Assembly: GCA_016871715.1 (NCBI GenBank)
Contig: VHCO01000031.1
Span: 1 to 46,138, forward strand
Length of the DNA: 46,138 nucleotides
From: Verrucomicrobiota bacterium
GTDB taxonomy: Bacteria > Verrucomicrobiota > Verrucomicrobiia > Limisphaerales > J093
Reading direction: 5' to 3'
The notes below the pieces were generated by a model that searched no databases, had not been told where the DNA came from, and saw nothing but the letters and a program-made list of their open reading frames with translations. Made by a program: the position numbers and the translations under genes. The first letter of the stretch is position 1; the number at the start of each line of letters is the position of its first letter. Below, in pieces: positions 1 through 9,535 of this stretch.

Positions 1-242
1 GCTCTCCGTTGGAAGGAGCGCGGCCATCTTGGCCGCGGGGGCAGCGGGCGAGACGGCCGCTCTCCGTTGGAAGGAGCGCGGCCATCTTGGCCGCGGGGCA
101 GCGGGCGAGACGGCCGCTCTGCGTTGGAAGGAGCGCGGGTATCTGGGGCGCGGGGCAGCGGGCGAGACGGCCGCTCTCCGTTGTGAAAGGAGCGCGGGTA
201 TCTGGGGCGCGGGGGCAGCGGGCGAGACGGCCACTCTCCGTT
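1..242. repeat. Tandem repeat, 57-60 bp unit, about four copies
   Basis: Units begin at about 1, 59, 116, 173 and 233, each starting near gctctccgtt. Units 1-2 carry gcggccatcttggccgcgg and units 3-4 carry gcgggtatctggggcgcgg, so two sub-types are mixed. The array runs off the left window edge, so the copy number is a minimum. Short ORFs across it (Arg/Gly/Ala-rich) only reflect the repeat. No gene lies between here and 458; the rest of the gap holds a gcgcgcc-type palindrome. Confidence 0.9.
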
Positions 243-373
243 TGGTGCCGGCTTTCCTCCTTCACAGCCTCCGGGGCGACTGGCAGACTAGCGCGGAAGT
301 CCGCACAGTAAGTCTGGTCTGGGGATGAGTGCGACGCTGAGATACTCGAGAGCCGCCGGTATGGGCCCCACGA

Positions 374-402
374 GGGTGGGGCGCGCCGTCCTCTGCGCGC
401 CG
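374..402. repeat. Interspersed palindromic repeat (ggcgcgcc...ggcgcgc type)
   Basis: The segment ggcgcgcc-gtcctct-gcgcgcc is self-complementary at its ends. It is the same family as the repeats at 3304-3384, so this is an interspersed short repeat, here upstream of the sulfatase gene. A terminator role for an upstream gene is possible but unproven. Confidence 0.5.
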
Positions 403-457
403 AGGTTCTCCATGTGCGGCGTTCACCGCTCCTCGTCACCCTCGGAGGCACGTTGAT

Positions 458-1918
458 ATGAGACATCAAACTTCACTACGGCTACCACGGTGGGTGCAGG
501 TGTTGGTGTGTGCGGTTGGCGGGTGGTTAGGTCAAGGACCAGGGTGCGCCGCCGAGCGCTTGCCCAACATCGTGCTCATCTTCACCGATGACCAAGGCTA
601 TGCCGACGTGGGCGTCTTCGGCGCTCGAGGGTTCACCACGCCCAATCTCGATCGGCTGGCGGCGGAAGGGATTCGGTTCAGCGACTTTCACGTGGCGCAG
701 GCGGTCTGCTCGGCGTCGCGCGCGGCGTTGTTGACGGGATGTTACCCGAACCGGGTGGGCATTCACGGCGCCCTGGGGCCTGCCTCGAGAATCGGTCTGC
801 ATCCGGACGAGGTGACGCTGGCCGAACTGGTCCAACAGAAGGGATACGCCACCGGCATGGTGGGCAAGTGGCACCTGGGCCGGCCGAGCCAGTTTTTGCC
901 GGTGCGCCAAGGTTTCGATGAGTACTTTGGGCTGCCGTACTCGAATGACATGTGGCCCTACCATCCCGAGGCCAAGCCGGGCACGTACCCGCCGCTGCCG
1001 CTGATCGAGGGCGACCGGGTGATTAACGAGGCGGTCACGCCCGAGGACCAGACGCAGTTGACCACGTGGTACACGGAGCGGGCCGTGAAGTTCATCGAGC
1101 GGAACAAGCACCAACCGTTCTTCCTGTACGTCGCGCACTCGATGCCCCATGTGCCGCTGTATGTGAGCGACAAGTTCAAGGGCAAAGCGCCGCAAGGCCG
1201 GTACGGCGATGTGATCATGGAGATCGACTGGAGCGTGGGGCAGATCCTCGAGGCGCTTCGCACCCACGGCTTGGACCAGGAAACGCTGGTTCTCTTCACC
1301 TCCGACAACGGCCCCTGGCTTTCATACGGCAACCACGCCGGGTCGGCCCGTCCCCTGCGCGAGGGCAAGGGCACCGCCTGGGAAGGCGGCACACGCGTTC
1401 CCTTCCTGGCGCGCTGGCCCGGCAAGATCCGGCCCGGCAGCGTCTGCCGCGAGCCGGCCATGACCATCGATTTGTTTCCGACCATCGCCGGGTTGATAGG
1501 CGCTGAATTACCCCGGCACCGCATCGATGGGCTGGACATCTGGCCGCTGCTCCGCGGGGATCCGGACGCGAAGAGTCCGCATGCAGCCTACTTCATGTAC
1601 TACGCCCAAAACGAACTCCAGGCCGTGCGCAGCGGGCCTTGGAAACTGGTGTTGCCCCACGCCTACCGCACCCTCGCCGGCAGCCCCGGCGGCCAAGACG
1701 GAATTCCGGCCAAGTACGAGACGGCGCGCGTGACCGCGCCTGAGCTTTACGATCTGGCACGCGAAGCCGAGGAACGCGCCAATCTGGCCGCGCAGCATCC
1801 GGACGTGGTTCGCCGCCTCGAAGCGCTGGCTGAACAATGCCGGCGAGACCTCGGCGACGCCCTCACCCAGCAAACCGGCACCGGCGCGCGTCAACCGGGC
1901 CGCATCACCGAGCGTTGA
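458..1918 (+). CDS. Secreted arylsulfatase (sulfatase S1 family)
   Basis: 486 residues, normal for an arylsulfatase A-type enzyme. Residues 1-32 form a signal peptide. The metal-binding aspartates are in [14 protein letters not shown] (D44, D45). The formylglycine site is C84 in [11 protein letters not shown], which fits C-x-A/P-S-R, so the cysteine would be oxidised by an anaerobic- or FGE-type maturase. GKWHLG and [19 protein letters not shown] are further conserved sulfatase segments. It should hydrolyse sulfate esters of a polysaccharide or glycan outside the cytoplasm; the substrate cannot be read from sequence. The next gene starts 33 bp downstream on the same strand, so the two are probably co-transcribed. 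No damage is visible. Confidence 0.95.
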   Translation: MRHQTSLRLPRWVQVLVCAVGGWLGQGPGCAAERLPNIVLIFTDDQGYADVGVFGARGFTTPNLDRLAAEGIRFSDFHVAQAVCSASRAALLTGCYPNRVGIHGALGPASRIGLHPDEVTLAELVQQKGYATGMVGKWHLGRPSQFLPVRQGFDEYFGLPYSNDMWPYHPEAKPGTYPPLPLIEGDRVINEAVTPEDQTQLTTWYTERAVKFIERNKHQPFFLYVAHSMPHVPLYVSDKFKGKAPQGRYGDVIMEIDWSVGQILEALRTHGLDQETLVLFTSDNGPWLSYGNHAGSARPLREGKGTAWEGGTRVPFLARWPGKIRPGSVCREPAMTIDLFPTIAGLIGAELPRHRIDGLDIWPLLRGDPDAKSPHAAYFMYYAQNELQAVRSGPWKLVLPHAYRTLAGSPGGQDGIPAKYETARVTAPELYDLAREAEERANLAAQHPDVVRRLEALAEQCRRDLGDALTQQTGTGARQPGRITER

Positions 1919-1951
1919 ACCGTTGCACCTTGCACCCAACAGGATCATCCC

Positions 1952-3274
1952 ATGAAGAGAGTCAATCGTAGGCAATTCCTCCAGCGCGGCTCGGTGGCCG
2001 CCGCCGCCACACCCTGGATCGGTGGCCTGGTGGTGTCGCGCATTCCCCAGGCTGTCGCCGCCAGTGAGAAGGTCCGCGTCGGTCTGATCGGCGGGGGCGG
2101 CATGGGTCGAGGGGACTTGGCCACGTTTTTCCTCAATGCGGAGGTCGAATGCCCGGTGGTCTGCGATGTCGACGACCGCCAGCTCGCCGCCGCGGTTCAG
2201 TTGGTCGAGGAAAAGCGGGGGCAACGGCCGGACAGGTGCAAGGACTTCCGCCGTGTGCTCGAGCGCAAGGACGTGGACGCGGTGCTGGTCGCCACGCCGG
2301 ACCATTGGCACGCGCTGCCGACGGTGTTGGCCTGTCAGGCCGGCAAAGACGTGTATGTCGAGAAACCCCTGGCTTTGACCATCGCCGAGGGGCGCGCGAT
2401 GATCGAGGCCGCGCAGCGACATGGTCGGATCTGCCAGATGGGCGCCCAACGCCTGAGCAGCCCTACCTATGCCCAGGCCGTTGAGTTCGTGCGATCCGGC
2501 AAGCTCGGCAAAGTTGGGCTCGTCCGCGCCTGGGCCTATTTGGACTGGATCCGACCGATTGGCAGTCCGCCCGATGGGGAGGTTCCCGCCGGGGTGGACT
2601 ACGACCTCTGGCTCGGGCCGGCGCCGCAGCGACCGTTTAATCCGAACCGGTTCCACTTCAACTTCCGTTGGTTTTGGGATTACGCGGGCGGGCTGATGAC
2701 CGATTGGGGCGTGCATCTGATCCAGGTGTTGCTCTGGGCCATGGGGCCTGAGCCGCCCCGCGCCGTTCTCTCCAGCGGCGGCAAGTATGTCCTCCAGGAC
2801 AACTCCGAGACGCCGGACACACAGATCACCGTGTACGAGTTCCCCACCTACACCCTGGTCTGGGAACACAAGGTGGGCGTGGGCTTGGGCTTGTACAACC
2901 GGCCCTGGGGCATGGCCTTCACCGGGACCGAAGGCACGCTGGTCATTAACGATGCCGGCTGGGAAATCCTGCGTGAGCCCAGCAAAGACAGCCTTGAAGC
3001 GAAGAAGCACCCAGGCGGTACGGACCCCCGCCCGGCCCATGTGCGGAACTTCCTGGATTGCGTCAAGTCACGGCAACAACCGGTCGAGAACCTCGAGGTC
3101 GGACACCACGTCTCGACCGTAGCGCACTTGGGCAACTTAGCGTTGCGCACGGGGCGCAAGCTCGTTTGGGACCACGCCGCCGAGCGGGTGGTGGGCGACG
3201 CGGAAGCGAACCGGCTCGTGAGCGTTCGCTACCGCGCGCCGTGGAAACTGCCGTACCTGAGCGAGGCTTACTGA
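1952..3274 (+). CDS. Gfo/Idh/MocA family oxidoreductase, Tat-exported
   Basis: 440 residues. The N-terminus RRQFLQRGSVAAAA is a twin-arginine signal, common in verrucomicrobial and planctomycetal members. The Rossmann fold begins at residue 41 with VRVGLIGGGGMGRGD, and the family signature EKP lies at about 137-139. WDYAGGLMTDWGVHLIQ is the usual C-terminal-domain active-site segment with D and H. Such enzymes oxidise or reduce sugars, inositols or bile-acid-like compounds with NAD(P); the substrate is unknown. Pairing with the upstream sulfatase suggests work on a sulfated or modified sugar. It converges on the PQQ-propeller gene at 3423. Confidence 0.93.
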   Translation: MKRVNRRQFLQRGSVAAAATPWIGGLVVSRIPQAVAASEKVRVGLIGGGGMGRGDLATFFLNAEVECPVVCDVDDRQLAAAVQLVEEKRGQRPDRCKDFRRVLERKDVDAVLVATPDHWHALPTVLACQAGKDVYVEKPLALTIAEGRAMIEAAQRHGRICQMGAQRLSSPTYAQAVEFVRSGKLGKVGLVRAWAYLDWIRPIGSPPDGEVPAGVDYDLWLGPAPQRPFNPNRFHFNFRWFWDYAGGLMTDWGVHLIQVLLWAMGPEPPRAVLSSGGKYVLQDNSETPDTQITVYEFPTYTLVWEHKVGVGLGLYNRPWGMAFTGTEGTLVINDAGWEILREPSKDSLEAKKHPGGTDPRPAHVRNFLDCVKSRQQPVENLEVGHHVSTVAHLGNLALRTGRKLVWDHAAERVVGDAEANRLVSVRYRAPWKLPYLSEAY

Positions 3275-3303
3275 TGAGTCTCTGAGATGGACTACAACTC
3301 GGC

Positions 3304-3384
3304 CGTAGGGCGCGCAGTCCTCTGCGCGCCGCGGCGTCCTGTGTCCACAGTGGTTTAGGGCGCGCAGAAGACTGCGCGCCCTAC
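3304..3384. repeat. Paired inverted palindromic repeats between convergent genes
   Basis: Two near-identical arms (about 3305-3330 and 3358-3384) each contain gcgcgcag...ctgcgcgc and are inverse complements of one another with a 27-base loop. Each arm is itself palindromic. The pair lies exactly between the convergent Gfo/Idh and PQQ-propeller genes, so it could work as a bidirectional terminator. A related copy lies at 374-402. Confidence 0.7.
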
Positions 3385-3422
3385 CTGCAATGTGTCATCT
3401 ACCCCGACCGCTCATCGGGAGA

Positions 3423-4697
3423 TTACTTGGCCTTGACGTCGTAGCAGAGCAGGACGTCTTGGTCGCGCAGGTAGAGTTTGCCGCCCGCGATGACGGGGTG
3501 CGCCCATGTGTTTTTGCCGCTTTGATCCGGCTGCTCGAAGCGGCCCTTCTCGCGATAGCCGGCTGGTGTGGCCTCGATGAGCGCCACTTTGCTGCCGCTC
3601 TTTTCCTCCTCGCGCAGGTAGAAATGGCCGTCCGCATAGGCCAACGCGCCCTTGCGCAACTTGTCCTTCTCCTGCCACACCAAGTTGCCGGTCTTGAACT
3701 CCTGGCAAGTCCAACCGTCGCCATCCGAGTACCCGTAGAGGTGATCGCCCAGGAGGGTGACGCCGCCGTGATGGTTCTTGATCGTCTTGTTGGCGTAGAC
3801 CTGCTCGACCGCAAAGTCTGCGCTCGCGCGACCCACCTTGAACAGGTTGCACCCGACGCCGTAGCCGGAGCTCACGTACACGTGCCGATCGTGGTAAATG
3901 GGCGTGGGGATGACCGCCACACTCCCCTTCCGCTCCGCCCGCCACAGGAGCTTCCCGTCCGCCGCCGCCACACCCCCGACACTTGCCATCGTCAATTGCA
4001 GGTACTGGCGCACGCCGTCGATCTCGACCGGTACCAGCGACGAGTACTGCACCGGATCCGTGAATCCTTGGCTGCGCCAAAGCAGCGCCCCCGTTCGCTT
4101 GTTCAGCGCCACCACAATCCCGTCGCTCCCGCCCGGCGTGCAGAGCAAACGGTCCCCGTCCACGAGCGGCGATTCGCTAAAGCCCCACTCGGGCAATCGA
4201 CCGCCGAAGTCGGTCACAAAATGTTTGCGCCAGACCTCCTTGCCGCTAGCGGCCTCGTAGCAGGCCAACTCGCCGTATTGGCCGATCGCATAGACCAGAT
4301 CGCCCGCGACCGTCGGCGTGCAGCGTGGCCCGCCGAACCCGCCCCAGCCCGGCGCCCCGGCCTTCCCCAGCTTGGTGCTCCACACCACGCGGCCCGTGGC
4401 CCGCTCGAGGGCAATCACCGAGTTGCCTTCGCCCTGCTCACCCGCCGTATAGATGCGGTCGCCGACCACCGACACCGTGGCGTACCCGCCGCCCAGGTCG
4501 TTGACTTCCCAGGCCAAAGGCGGCCCGCCGGCCGGCCAGCTCTTGAGCAAGCCGGTCTCGGCGCAGAGCCCGTCGCGGTTGGGACCGCGCCATTGGGCCC
4601 AATCGGCAGCAGCCGCGATGGTGGCAGCCGTAAAACCCAGCGCCAGCATCGCGCTGGCGCCCGAACCAAGTGCAGATCGACGATTCATCGTAATCAT
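3423..4697 (-). CDS. PQQ-like beta-propeller repeat protein
   Basis: 424 residues. A hydrophobic, alanine-rich N-terminus follows MNRRSALGSGAS, consistent with export (the twin arginine may be a Tat signal). The mature part starts DWAQWRGPNRDGL and carries repeated propeller blades such as VIALERATGRVVWSTKLG, CYEAASGKEVWRKHF and VALNKRTGALLWRS. These WD40-like blades are shared with PQQ-dependent dehydrogenases and BamB, but there are no obvious quinoprotein catalytic residues, so a role as a periplasmic binding or scaffold protein is more likely than catalysis. A frameshifted paralogue lies at 42386-43923. The start at 4697 or the ATG at 4688 (MNRRSALGS) are both possible. Confidence 0.9.
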   Translation of the reverse strand: MITMNRRSALGSGASAMLALGFTAATIAAAADWAQWRGPNRDGLCAETGLLKSWPAGGPPLAWEVNDLGGGYATVSVVGDRIYTAGEQGEGNSVIALERATGRVVWSTKLGKAGAPGWGGFGGPRCTPTVAGDLVYAIGQYGELACYEAASGKEVWRKHFVTDFGGRLPEWGFSESPLVDGDRLLCTPGGSDGIVVALNKRTGALLWRSQGFTDPVQYSSLVPVEIDGVRQYLQLTMASVGGVAAADGKLLWRAERKGSVAVIPTPIYHDRHVYVSSGYGVGCNLFKVGRASADFAVEQVYANKTIKNHHGGVTLLGDHLYGYSDGDGWTCQEFKTGNLVWQEKDKLRKGALAYADGHFYLREEEKSGSKVALIEATPAGYREKGRFEQPDQSGKNTWAHPVIAGGKLYLRDQDVLLCYDVKAK

Positions 4698-4807
4698 ATC
4701 GAGTCACAGATTGTACAACACGGCCCTACAGACGCCAGGGGCCCTAGGAAATTCACCCCGAGCCGCTTTTGCCTCGCCAAGCGCCGGCCGCTCGATTTAA
4801 TCGCGCC

Positions 4808-5434
4808 ATGCTCGATACGGAGTTGGTACCCGCCCGCAACGGCAGCGCGGGCAGGCTAATGGTGGTGCTGCACGGCTTAGGCGACAGCATGGAAGGTTAC
4901 CGGTGGTTGCCCCAAATGCTGCGGTTGCCGTGGCTGAACTTCCTGCTCGTCAACGCGCCCGATGACTACTTCGGGGGTTATTCGTGGTACGACATCTACG
5001 GCGACGCTGGCGCGGGCATCGACCGCAGCCGCAGGTTGTTGTTCGAGCTGTTTGACGACCTGCCCCAGCGCGGCTTTGCGCCCGAGCAGACCGTCCTGTT
5101 CGGCTTCTCGCAAGGGTGCTTGCTGACCCTCGAAGTCGGGGCGCGTTACCCGCGGCGCCTAGCTGGTCTGGTGGGTGTCAGCGGTTACGTCCACCAGCTC
5201 GACGAACTCGTGCGCGGGTTTTCGCCTGTGGCACGCGACCAACAATTCCTCCTGACGCATGGGACCCAAGACCCGCTGATCCCCCTCGGGCCCGTTCGCC
5301 AGCAAGTCCAACAGCTCCAGGCGGCCGGGCTAAACATCGAGTGGCACGAGTTTGTGAAGGTCCACACGATCGCTGACGAGGAAGAACTGACGGTCATCCG
5401 CCAGTTTGTCGAGCGGCGCTTCCCAAGCTCTTGA
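4808..5434 (+). CDS. Alpha/beta hydrolase, phospholipase/carboxylesterase type
   Basis: 208 residues counted from the ATG at 4808. VVLHGLGDSMEG supplies the oxyanion region, GFSQG the nucleophile S101, TQDPLIPL the acid D155, and VHTI the histidine H186, a complete triad in the expected order and length for the carboxylesterase/phospholipase family. There is no signal peptide, so it is probably cytoplasmic. A longer in-frame start at 4769 would add 13 unconserved residues. The next gene begins 18 bp downstream on the same strand. Confidence 0.9.
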   Translation: MLDTELVPARNGSAGRLMVVLHGLGDSMEGYRWLPQMLRLPWLNFLLVNAPDDYFGGYSWYDIYGDAGAGIDRSRRLLFELFDDLPQRGFAPEQTVLFGFSQGCLLTLEVGARYPRRLAGLVGVSGYVHQLDELVRGFSPVARDQQFLLTHGTQDPLIPLGPVRQQVQQLQAAGLNIEWHEFVKVHTIADEEELTVIRQFVERRFPSS

Positions 5435-5452
5435 TTCGGTCTGCCCCCGAGC

Positions 5453-8119
5453 ATGAGCGCCCAGGTTCCGATCGTTCTGCTAGGCCAGAGGCGCAGCCGA
5501 GCTGCAGCCCTCGGACCCCGACACACGTTGCCGGCAGGGCCAATCCGGGGCGCGAGCAGCTTGCCCGCGTCGCCTCGGGCGGGACGCCCGAGCTCCGTCC
5601 TGAGGTGGTGCCTCACTGGCCTCTTCCACTTGTTGGGGCTGACGGTTGGCCTGCTCGGGTCGGCCGATGCGCAGTATCCCAAAGTGCCGGCTGCGGTGCG
5701 CGCTGAAGCCGCTGCGCGTGCGGCTCAGGCCGACCGGCGCTCGGACGAAGCCTTCGCGCAGGCGCTTCCCGTCATTCGCGACTGGGCCGCCCGGGGCAAA
5801 CCTTACCTGCCAGGCGCGGCTGAGCCGGGGGATTTGCCGCAAGGCTTGATACCGGCGTTTCCGGGGGCCTGGGGCGGCGGCCGGTACGCGTTGGGCGGGC
5901 GCGGCGGTCGGGTGATCGTGGTCACGAATCTGAACGACCGCGGGCCGGGGAGTTTTCGGGCGGCCTGCGAGGCGGGCGGCCCGCGGATCGTGTTGTTCAA
6001 CGTCGCGGGGATCATCCGGCTCGAGGACCGCGTGCGCATTCGCGCGCCGCACCTGACGCTCTCGGGCGCCACGGCGCCCGGGGACGGTGTGTGCATCGCG
6101 GGCAACACGGTCGAGGTGGAGACCCACGACGTCGTCATTCGCCACCTCCGGTTCCGGCGGGGGGCGACGTGGGTGGGCGACCGCAATGACGCGCTTGGCG
6201 GTCATCCGGTGGGCAACCTGATCGACAATTACTACCAACCGGGCCCGATCACACCGCGGGACCAACCCATCAGCTATCGCCTTCTCAAGCCCGAATCCGA
6301 ACGCAGCCGGAGCGTCGTGGACAACTTCGGCAAGGCCTATGTGGCCGGCAACGTTGTCGTGGGCAACCCCCTCTCGAAAGGCATCATCACGCATCCCGAC
6401 CAGGTGGGGGGCTACCCCGAGTACCGCGGCGAACCTTACCCAGACACCGATGGTGACGGGCTGCCGGACCAATGGGAGCAGCAACACGGTCTGGATTGCG
6501 CGGATCCCACCGATGCCACCGCCGACGCCGACGAGGATGGTTACACGAACGTCGAGGAGTTCCTCAACGGCACCCACCCGAAGAAGTACCTGCTGGCGGC
6601 CGCCGCGTTTGCGCCCTACATCGCCCGCTTCAACACGATGGAGGACGAAAACGTGACCCATCACGTGAGCAACGCGCAGGCGTTCGAGTGGTTAGCGGCG
6701 AACATACCGCGCTTCGAGTGCCCAGACCGGGAGGTCGAGGAGATCTACTACTTTCGCTGGTGGTCGTTCCGCAAGCATCTCAAGTGGACGCCTCAGGGCT
6801 TCGTCTGGACCGAGTTCCTGGTGCCGGTGAAACATGCGGGGAACCACAACACGATCGGTTGCGCCGTCGGTCATCACCTGGCCGAGGGGCGTTGGCTGCA
6901 CGACGGACGATTCATGGACGACTACACCCGTTTTTGGCTTTACGGCCACGACGGCAAGCCGCAGCCGCACTTTCACCAGTACAGTAGTTGGTTCGCTGCG
7001 GCGGTGTGGGAGCGTTACTTGGTCAACGGCGACCACCACTTCGTGACGCGATTGCTGGACGATCTGGCGGCCGACTATCGGGTCTGGGAAACGGAACGGC
7101 TCCTGCCGGACGGCCTCTTCTGGCAACACGACGTCAAGGACGGCATGGAAGAATCCATCAGCGGCTCGCGCACGGCGAAGCAGGCGCGCCCGACGATCAA
7201 CAGCTACCTGTTCGCCAACGCGCGGGCCATCGCCGCCATCGCCACCCTCGCTGGCCGGGAAGGTCTGGCCACCGAATTCCAGGCCAAGGCCGAAACGCTC
7301 CGGGGCCTGACCCAGGAACAACTCTGGGATCCCGCCGCGAAGTTCTTCAAGGTCCGACACGAAGACGGTTCCCTCGCCCAAGTCCGCGAAGCCATCGGTT
7401 TCATTCCGTGGGCCTTCGGTTTACCGAAACCGGGCCGAGGCTACGAGGTGGCTTGGGCGCAATTCAGCGACCCCAGCGGCTTCTCCGCTCCCAGCGGCCT
7501 CACCACGGCCGAGCGCCGGCACCCGCAGTTCCGTAGTCACGGTTGCTGCCGATGCGAATGGGACGGCGCCGTCTGGCCGTTTGCCACCTCGCAGACCTTG
7601 GGCGCGTTGGCCAACGTCCTGCGCGACCACACTCGAGCCACGCGTCCCTCCTCGCCCGCCTCGACGGAACCAGCCCGGGGCGAAGACACCGAAAGGATTC
7701 TACCCGTGTCCCGGCGCGATTACTTCGAGGCTTTCCTCACCTACACGCGCTCGCATCGGTTCGATGGCCGGCCCTACATTGGAGAGTACCTCGACGAGAT
7801 CACCGGCCACTGGCTCAAAGGCCGCCACGAACGTAGCCGCTACTACAACCATTCCACCTTCGCCGACCTGCTTATCGCCGGCGTCATCGGCCTACGTCCG
7901 CGCACCGATGACGTGGTCGAAGTTCACCCCCTGCTGCCCGAAGGCACTTGGCCGTGGTTCTGTCTGGATGGCGTGCCTTATCACGGCCACCGCCTCACCA
8001 TCCTTTGGGATGCCGACGGCTCCCGGTACCGGCGCGGGCGCGGCTTGCGCGTCTTAGCCGACGGCAAACCCGTTGCTCATGCTGACCACCTGGAACCGGT
8101 GACGGGACGGCTGCCCTGA
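5453..8119 (+). CDS. Pectate lyase-like domain fused to MGH1-like (alpha/alpha)6 glycosidase; internal deletions suspected
   Basis: 888 residues. A hydrophobic stretch at about 51-73 looks like a signal peptide, making the first 50 residues suspicious. Residues 130-320 match secreted pectate lyases (FPGAWGGGRYALGGRGG; SGATAPGDGV; RNDALGGHPVGN). A calcium-binding DTDGDGLPDQWEQQHGL segment follows (331-347). Residues ~385-880 are an MGH1-like glycosidase barrel (HFHQYSSWFAAAVWERY, CEWDGAVWPFATSQTL). Family members carry roughly 100 residues, including VSASWG-type active-site strands, between PVGN and the NNYY-PGPITP segment; here they are absent at about residue 255. A second gap is likely at ~305 (VVVGN to SKGIIT). 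The link near 380-388 (LLAAAAFA, resembling a signal-peptide core) may be a fusion of two former genes. Lyase activity is doubtful; glycosidase activity is plausible. Confidence 0.75.
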   Translation: MSAQVPIVLLGQRRSRAAALGPRHTLPAGPIRGASSLPASPRAGRPSSVLRWCLTGLFHLLGLTVGLLGSADAQYPKVPAAVRAEAAARAAQADRRSDEAFAQALPVIRDWAARGKPYLPGAAEPGDLPQGLIPAFPGAWGGGRYALGGRGGRVIVVTNLNDRGPGSFRAACEAGGPRIVLFNVAGIIRLEDRVRIRAPHLTLSGATAPGDGVCIAGNTVEVETHDVVIRHLRFRRGATWVGDRNDALGGHPVGNLIDNYYQPGPITPRDQPISYRLLKPESERSRSVVDNFGKAYVAGNVVVGNPLSKGIITHPDQVGGYPEYRGEPYPDTDGDGLPDQWEQQHGLDCADPTDATADADEDGYTNVEEFLNGTHPKKYLLAAAAFAPYIARFNTMEDENVTHHVSNAQAFEWLAANIPRFECPDREVEEIYYFRWWSFRKHLKWTPQGFVWTEFLVPVKHAGNHNTIGCAVGHHLAEGRWLHDGRFMDDYTRFWLYGHDGKPQPHFHQYSSWFAAAVWERYLVNGDHHFVTRLLDDLAADYRVWETERLLPDGLFWQHDVKDGMEESISGSRTAKQARPTINSYLFANARAIAAIATLAGREGLATEFQAKAETLRGLTQEQLWDPAAKFFKVRHEDGSLAQVREAIGFIPWAFGLPKPGRGYEVAWAQFSDPSGFSAPSGLTTAERRHPQFRSHGCCRCEWDGAVWPFATSQTLGALANVLRDHTRATRPSSPASTEPARGEDTERILPVSRRDYFEAFLTYTRSHRFDGRPYIGEYLDEITGHWLKGRHERSRYYNHSTFADLLIAGVIGLRPRTDDVVEVHPLLPEGTWPWFCLDGVPYHGHRLTILWDADGSRYRRGRGLRVLADGKPVAHADHLEPVTGRLP

Positions 8120-8164
8120 CACCGGTTTGGCCCTCTCATGCGGTCGAGCCAACGTCCCGCCAGC

Positions 8165-8590
8165 CTACGAGGGCGAGGCGCCTGCCGATGAGCCCTCGGC
8201 CAGCACCTGTTCCACCAAGCGGGGCAACACTGTGCCTGCGCGCGCGCGCAGGGACCAGTCCGCCTGCGCGCTCAGCCTCGTGGGTTCGGGGTTGATCTCG
8301 ACGACCCGAGCGCCGCGTTCGACGGCGAGTTCGGCCAGACCTGCGGCGGGATAGACCAGGCCACTGGTCCCAATAGAAAAGAACACCTCGCAGCCCTCGA
8401 CCGCCGCGTAGGCTGCGGCTAGGGCCTGGCTCGGCAACGGCTCGCCAAACCGACTCCACCAACCCGTCAAGGCGTCGCGGAAGGTTGGGATCCCGCTCTC
8501 GGCCGAGATGCCCGCACCGGTCATCACGACGATCGACCGGGCCACTCGCAGTGCGTCCACCAATCCCTCCGGCCAACTCAACGTGTTCAT
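8165..8590 (-). pseudogene. Sir2-family NAD-dependent deacylase with internal deletion
   Basis: 141 residues where sirtuins have about 230-250. The N-terminal NAD site MTGAGISAESGIPTFRD (residues 23-39) and the C-terminal half (CEVFFSIGTSGLVYPAAG, VVEINPEPT) are both excellent, but the middle is missing. Family members have the TQNVDGLH motif, the catalytic histidine and the four zinc cysteines there. Reading jumps in frame from the FRDALTG segment to GEPLP. Deacylase activity is therefore not expected. The join resembles a deletion between short repeats (ggtttg). It converges with the pectate-lyase/glycosidase gene. Confidence 0.8.
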
Positions 8591-8745
8591 CGTTCGGATT
8601 GCTCCCCTAACCGGCCCGCGCCGTCAAGGGCGTCCTCCGCATCGCCCTCCGCGTCAAAGGCGCGCTCAACGCACCGAGCTAATGGGTGTTCTGCAGCAGC
8701 CAACCGGCGGCCGGCGGGCCGAACAGCGGCGAACCCAGTTCACCG

Positions 8746-9534
8746 CTATGCCAGGACTCGTTGCCGGCAGGCGTCTGCATTCCCGCGCATGATGCTCCTG
8801 AACCTCGTTGCACTGATCGGGCGCGCCGCGATGAGCTTCCCATCGTAGAGGATGCTAAACACGCCATAGGGCGTGGGGAGCTCTCTGGAGGCCTTGGCGC
8901 TCCGGACTCGAACGACTCTCGGCTCGAGCCCCAACGTCCTGGACGCCTTCGCAATCCTCCCCGCCGATTGAGCGGCATACGGGCACTGATCGGCAACCAG
9001 GATCGTCAGGCCCTTCCTGTACCTCTTAGGGAGTCGTTCCTGGTCGACGATGAACCGTGGATTGGGGGCGGTCTTCTGAAGTCTCTTGACGAGCAGATCG
9101 TAGGGAGGGAGGCGGTCGACCGAGACAAAGCCCGCTTTGAGGAACAAAGCACTTCCGGCCATGAAACTATCGGAGCTAGTCACGACCGCAACCCCTCGGC
9201 ACTTGCTCCTCTGCGCGTCCTCGAGACAATTGTCCAAGAGGAGAGACCCGAGTCCTTTCCCTTTGTGATGACCCTTGACCCACAAGCAATGGATGACTAG
9301 GTAACCCTTGGCCTCCACCGGCCGCCAAGCATGGTCGCCGAGGGTGTACTCGATCATTCCAATATCGCCGGACTTCGCCGAGCGGAGGACCTTGTATCTT
9401 AGCCCTTCGGCATAGCGATCCTTGAGCCAATCCCTTTTCCGACGAAACCCCAGATTGCTGGCGTTCTTATTGCCACACAAGCTGCACCCGCCAATGGTGG
9501 CTGCATTGGTGTCAATGATCTGGCAATCGCTCAT
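8746..9534 (-). CDS. GNAT N-acetyltransferase with C-terminal YoaP-like region
   Basis: 262 residues. The acetyl-CoA loop is VKGHHKGKGLGSLLLDN (87-103), preceded by LVIHCLWV and followed by GSALFLKAGF, the usual GNAT beta4-alpha3-beta5 order. An N-terminal CSLCG pair (C17, C20) is unusual. The C-terminal third (from about residue 170, LTILVADQCPYAAQSAGRIA) resembles the thioredoxin-like YoaP extension found on some GNATs, with a single cysteine. It would acetylate a small molecule or protein amine in the cytoplasm; the substrate is unknown. It appears intact and monocistronic. Confidence 0.8.
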   Translation of the reverse strand: MSDCQIIDTNAATIGGCSLCGNKNASNLGFRRKRDWLKDRYAEGLRYKVLRSAKSGDIGMIEYTLGDHAWRPVEAKGYLVIHCLWVKGHHKGKGLGSLLLDNCLEDAQRSKCRGVAVVTSSDSFMAGSALFLKAGFVSVDRLPPYDLLVKRLQKTAPNPRFIVDQERLPKRYRKGLTILVADQCPYAAQSAGRIAKASRTLGLEPRVVRVRSAKASRELPTPYGVFSILYDGKLIAARPISATRFRSIMRGNADACRQRVLA

Positions 9535-9535
9535 G

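Noticed and set aside
1..242. Possible CRISPR array
   Set aside because: The units are adjacent tandem copies without unique spacers, so this is a minisatellite. The 118-bp array was rejected for the same reason.
1508..3040. 510-residue open frame on the minus strand
   Set aside because: Antisense of the sulfatase and Gfo/Idh genes; composition is that of a shadow frame (Arg/Gly/Ala/His-rich) with no domain.
3390..4859. 489-residue open frame on the plus strand
   Set aside because: It is the antisense of the PQQ-propeller gene at 3423-4697, which has clear family motifs. High GC leaves few stops on the opposite strand, and the plus frame has no recognisable motif.
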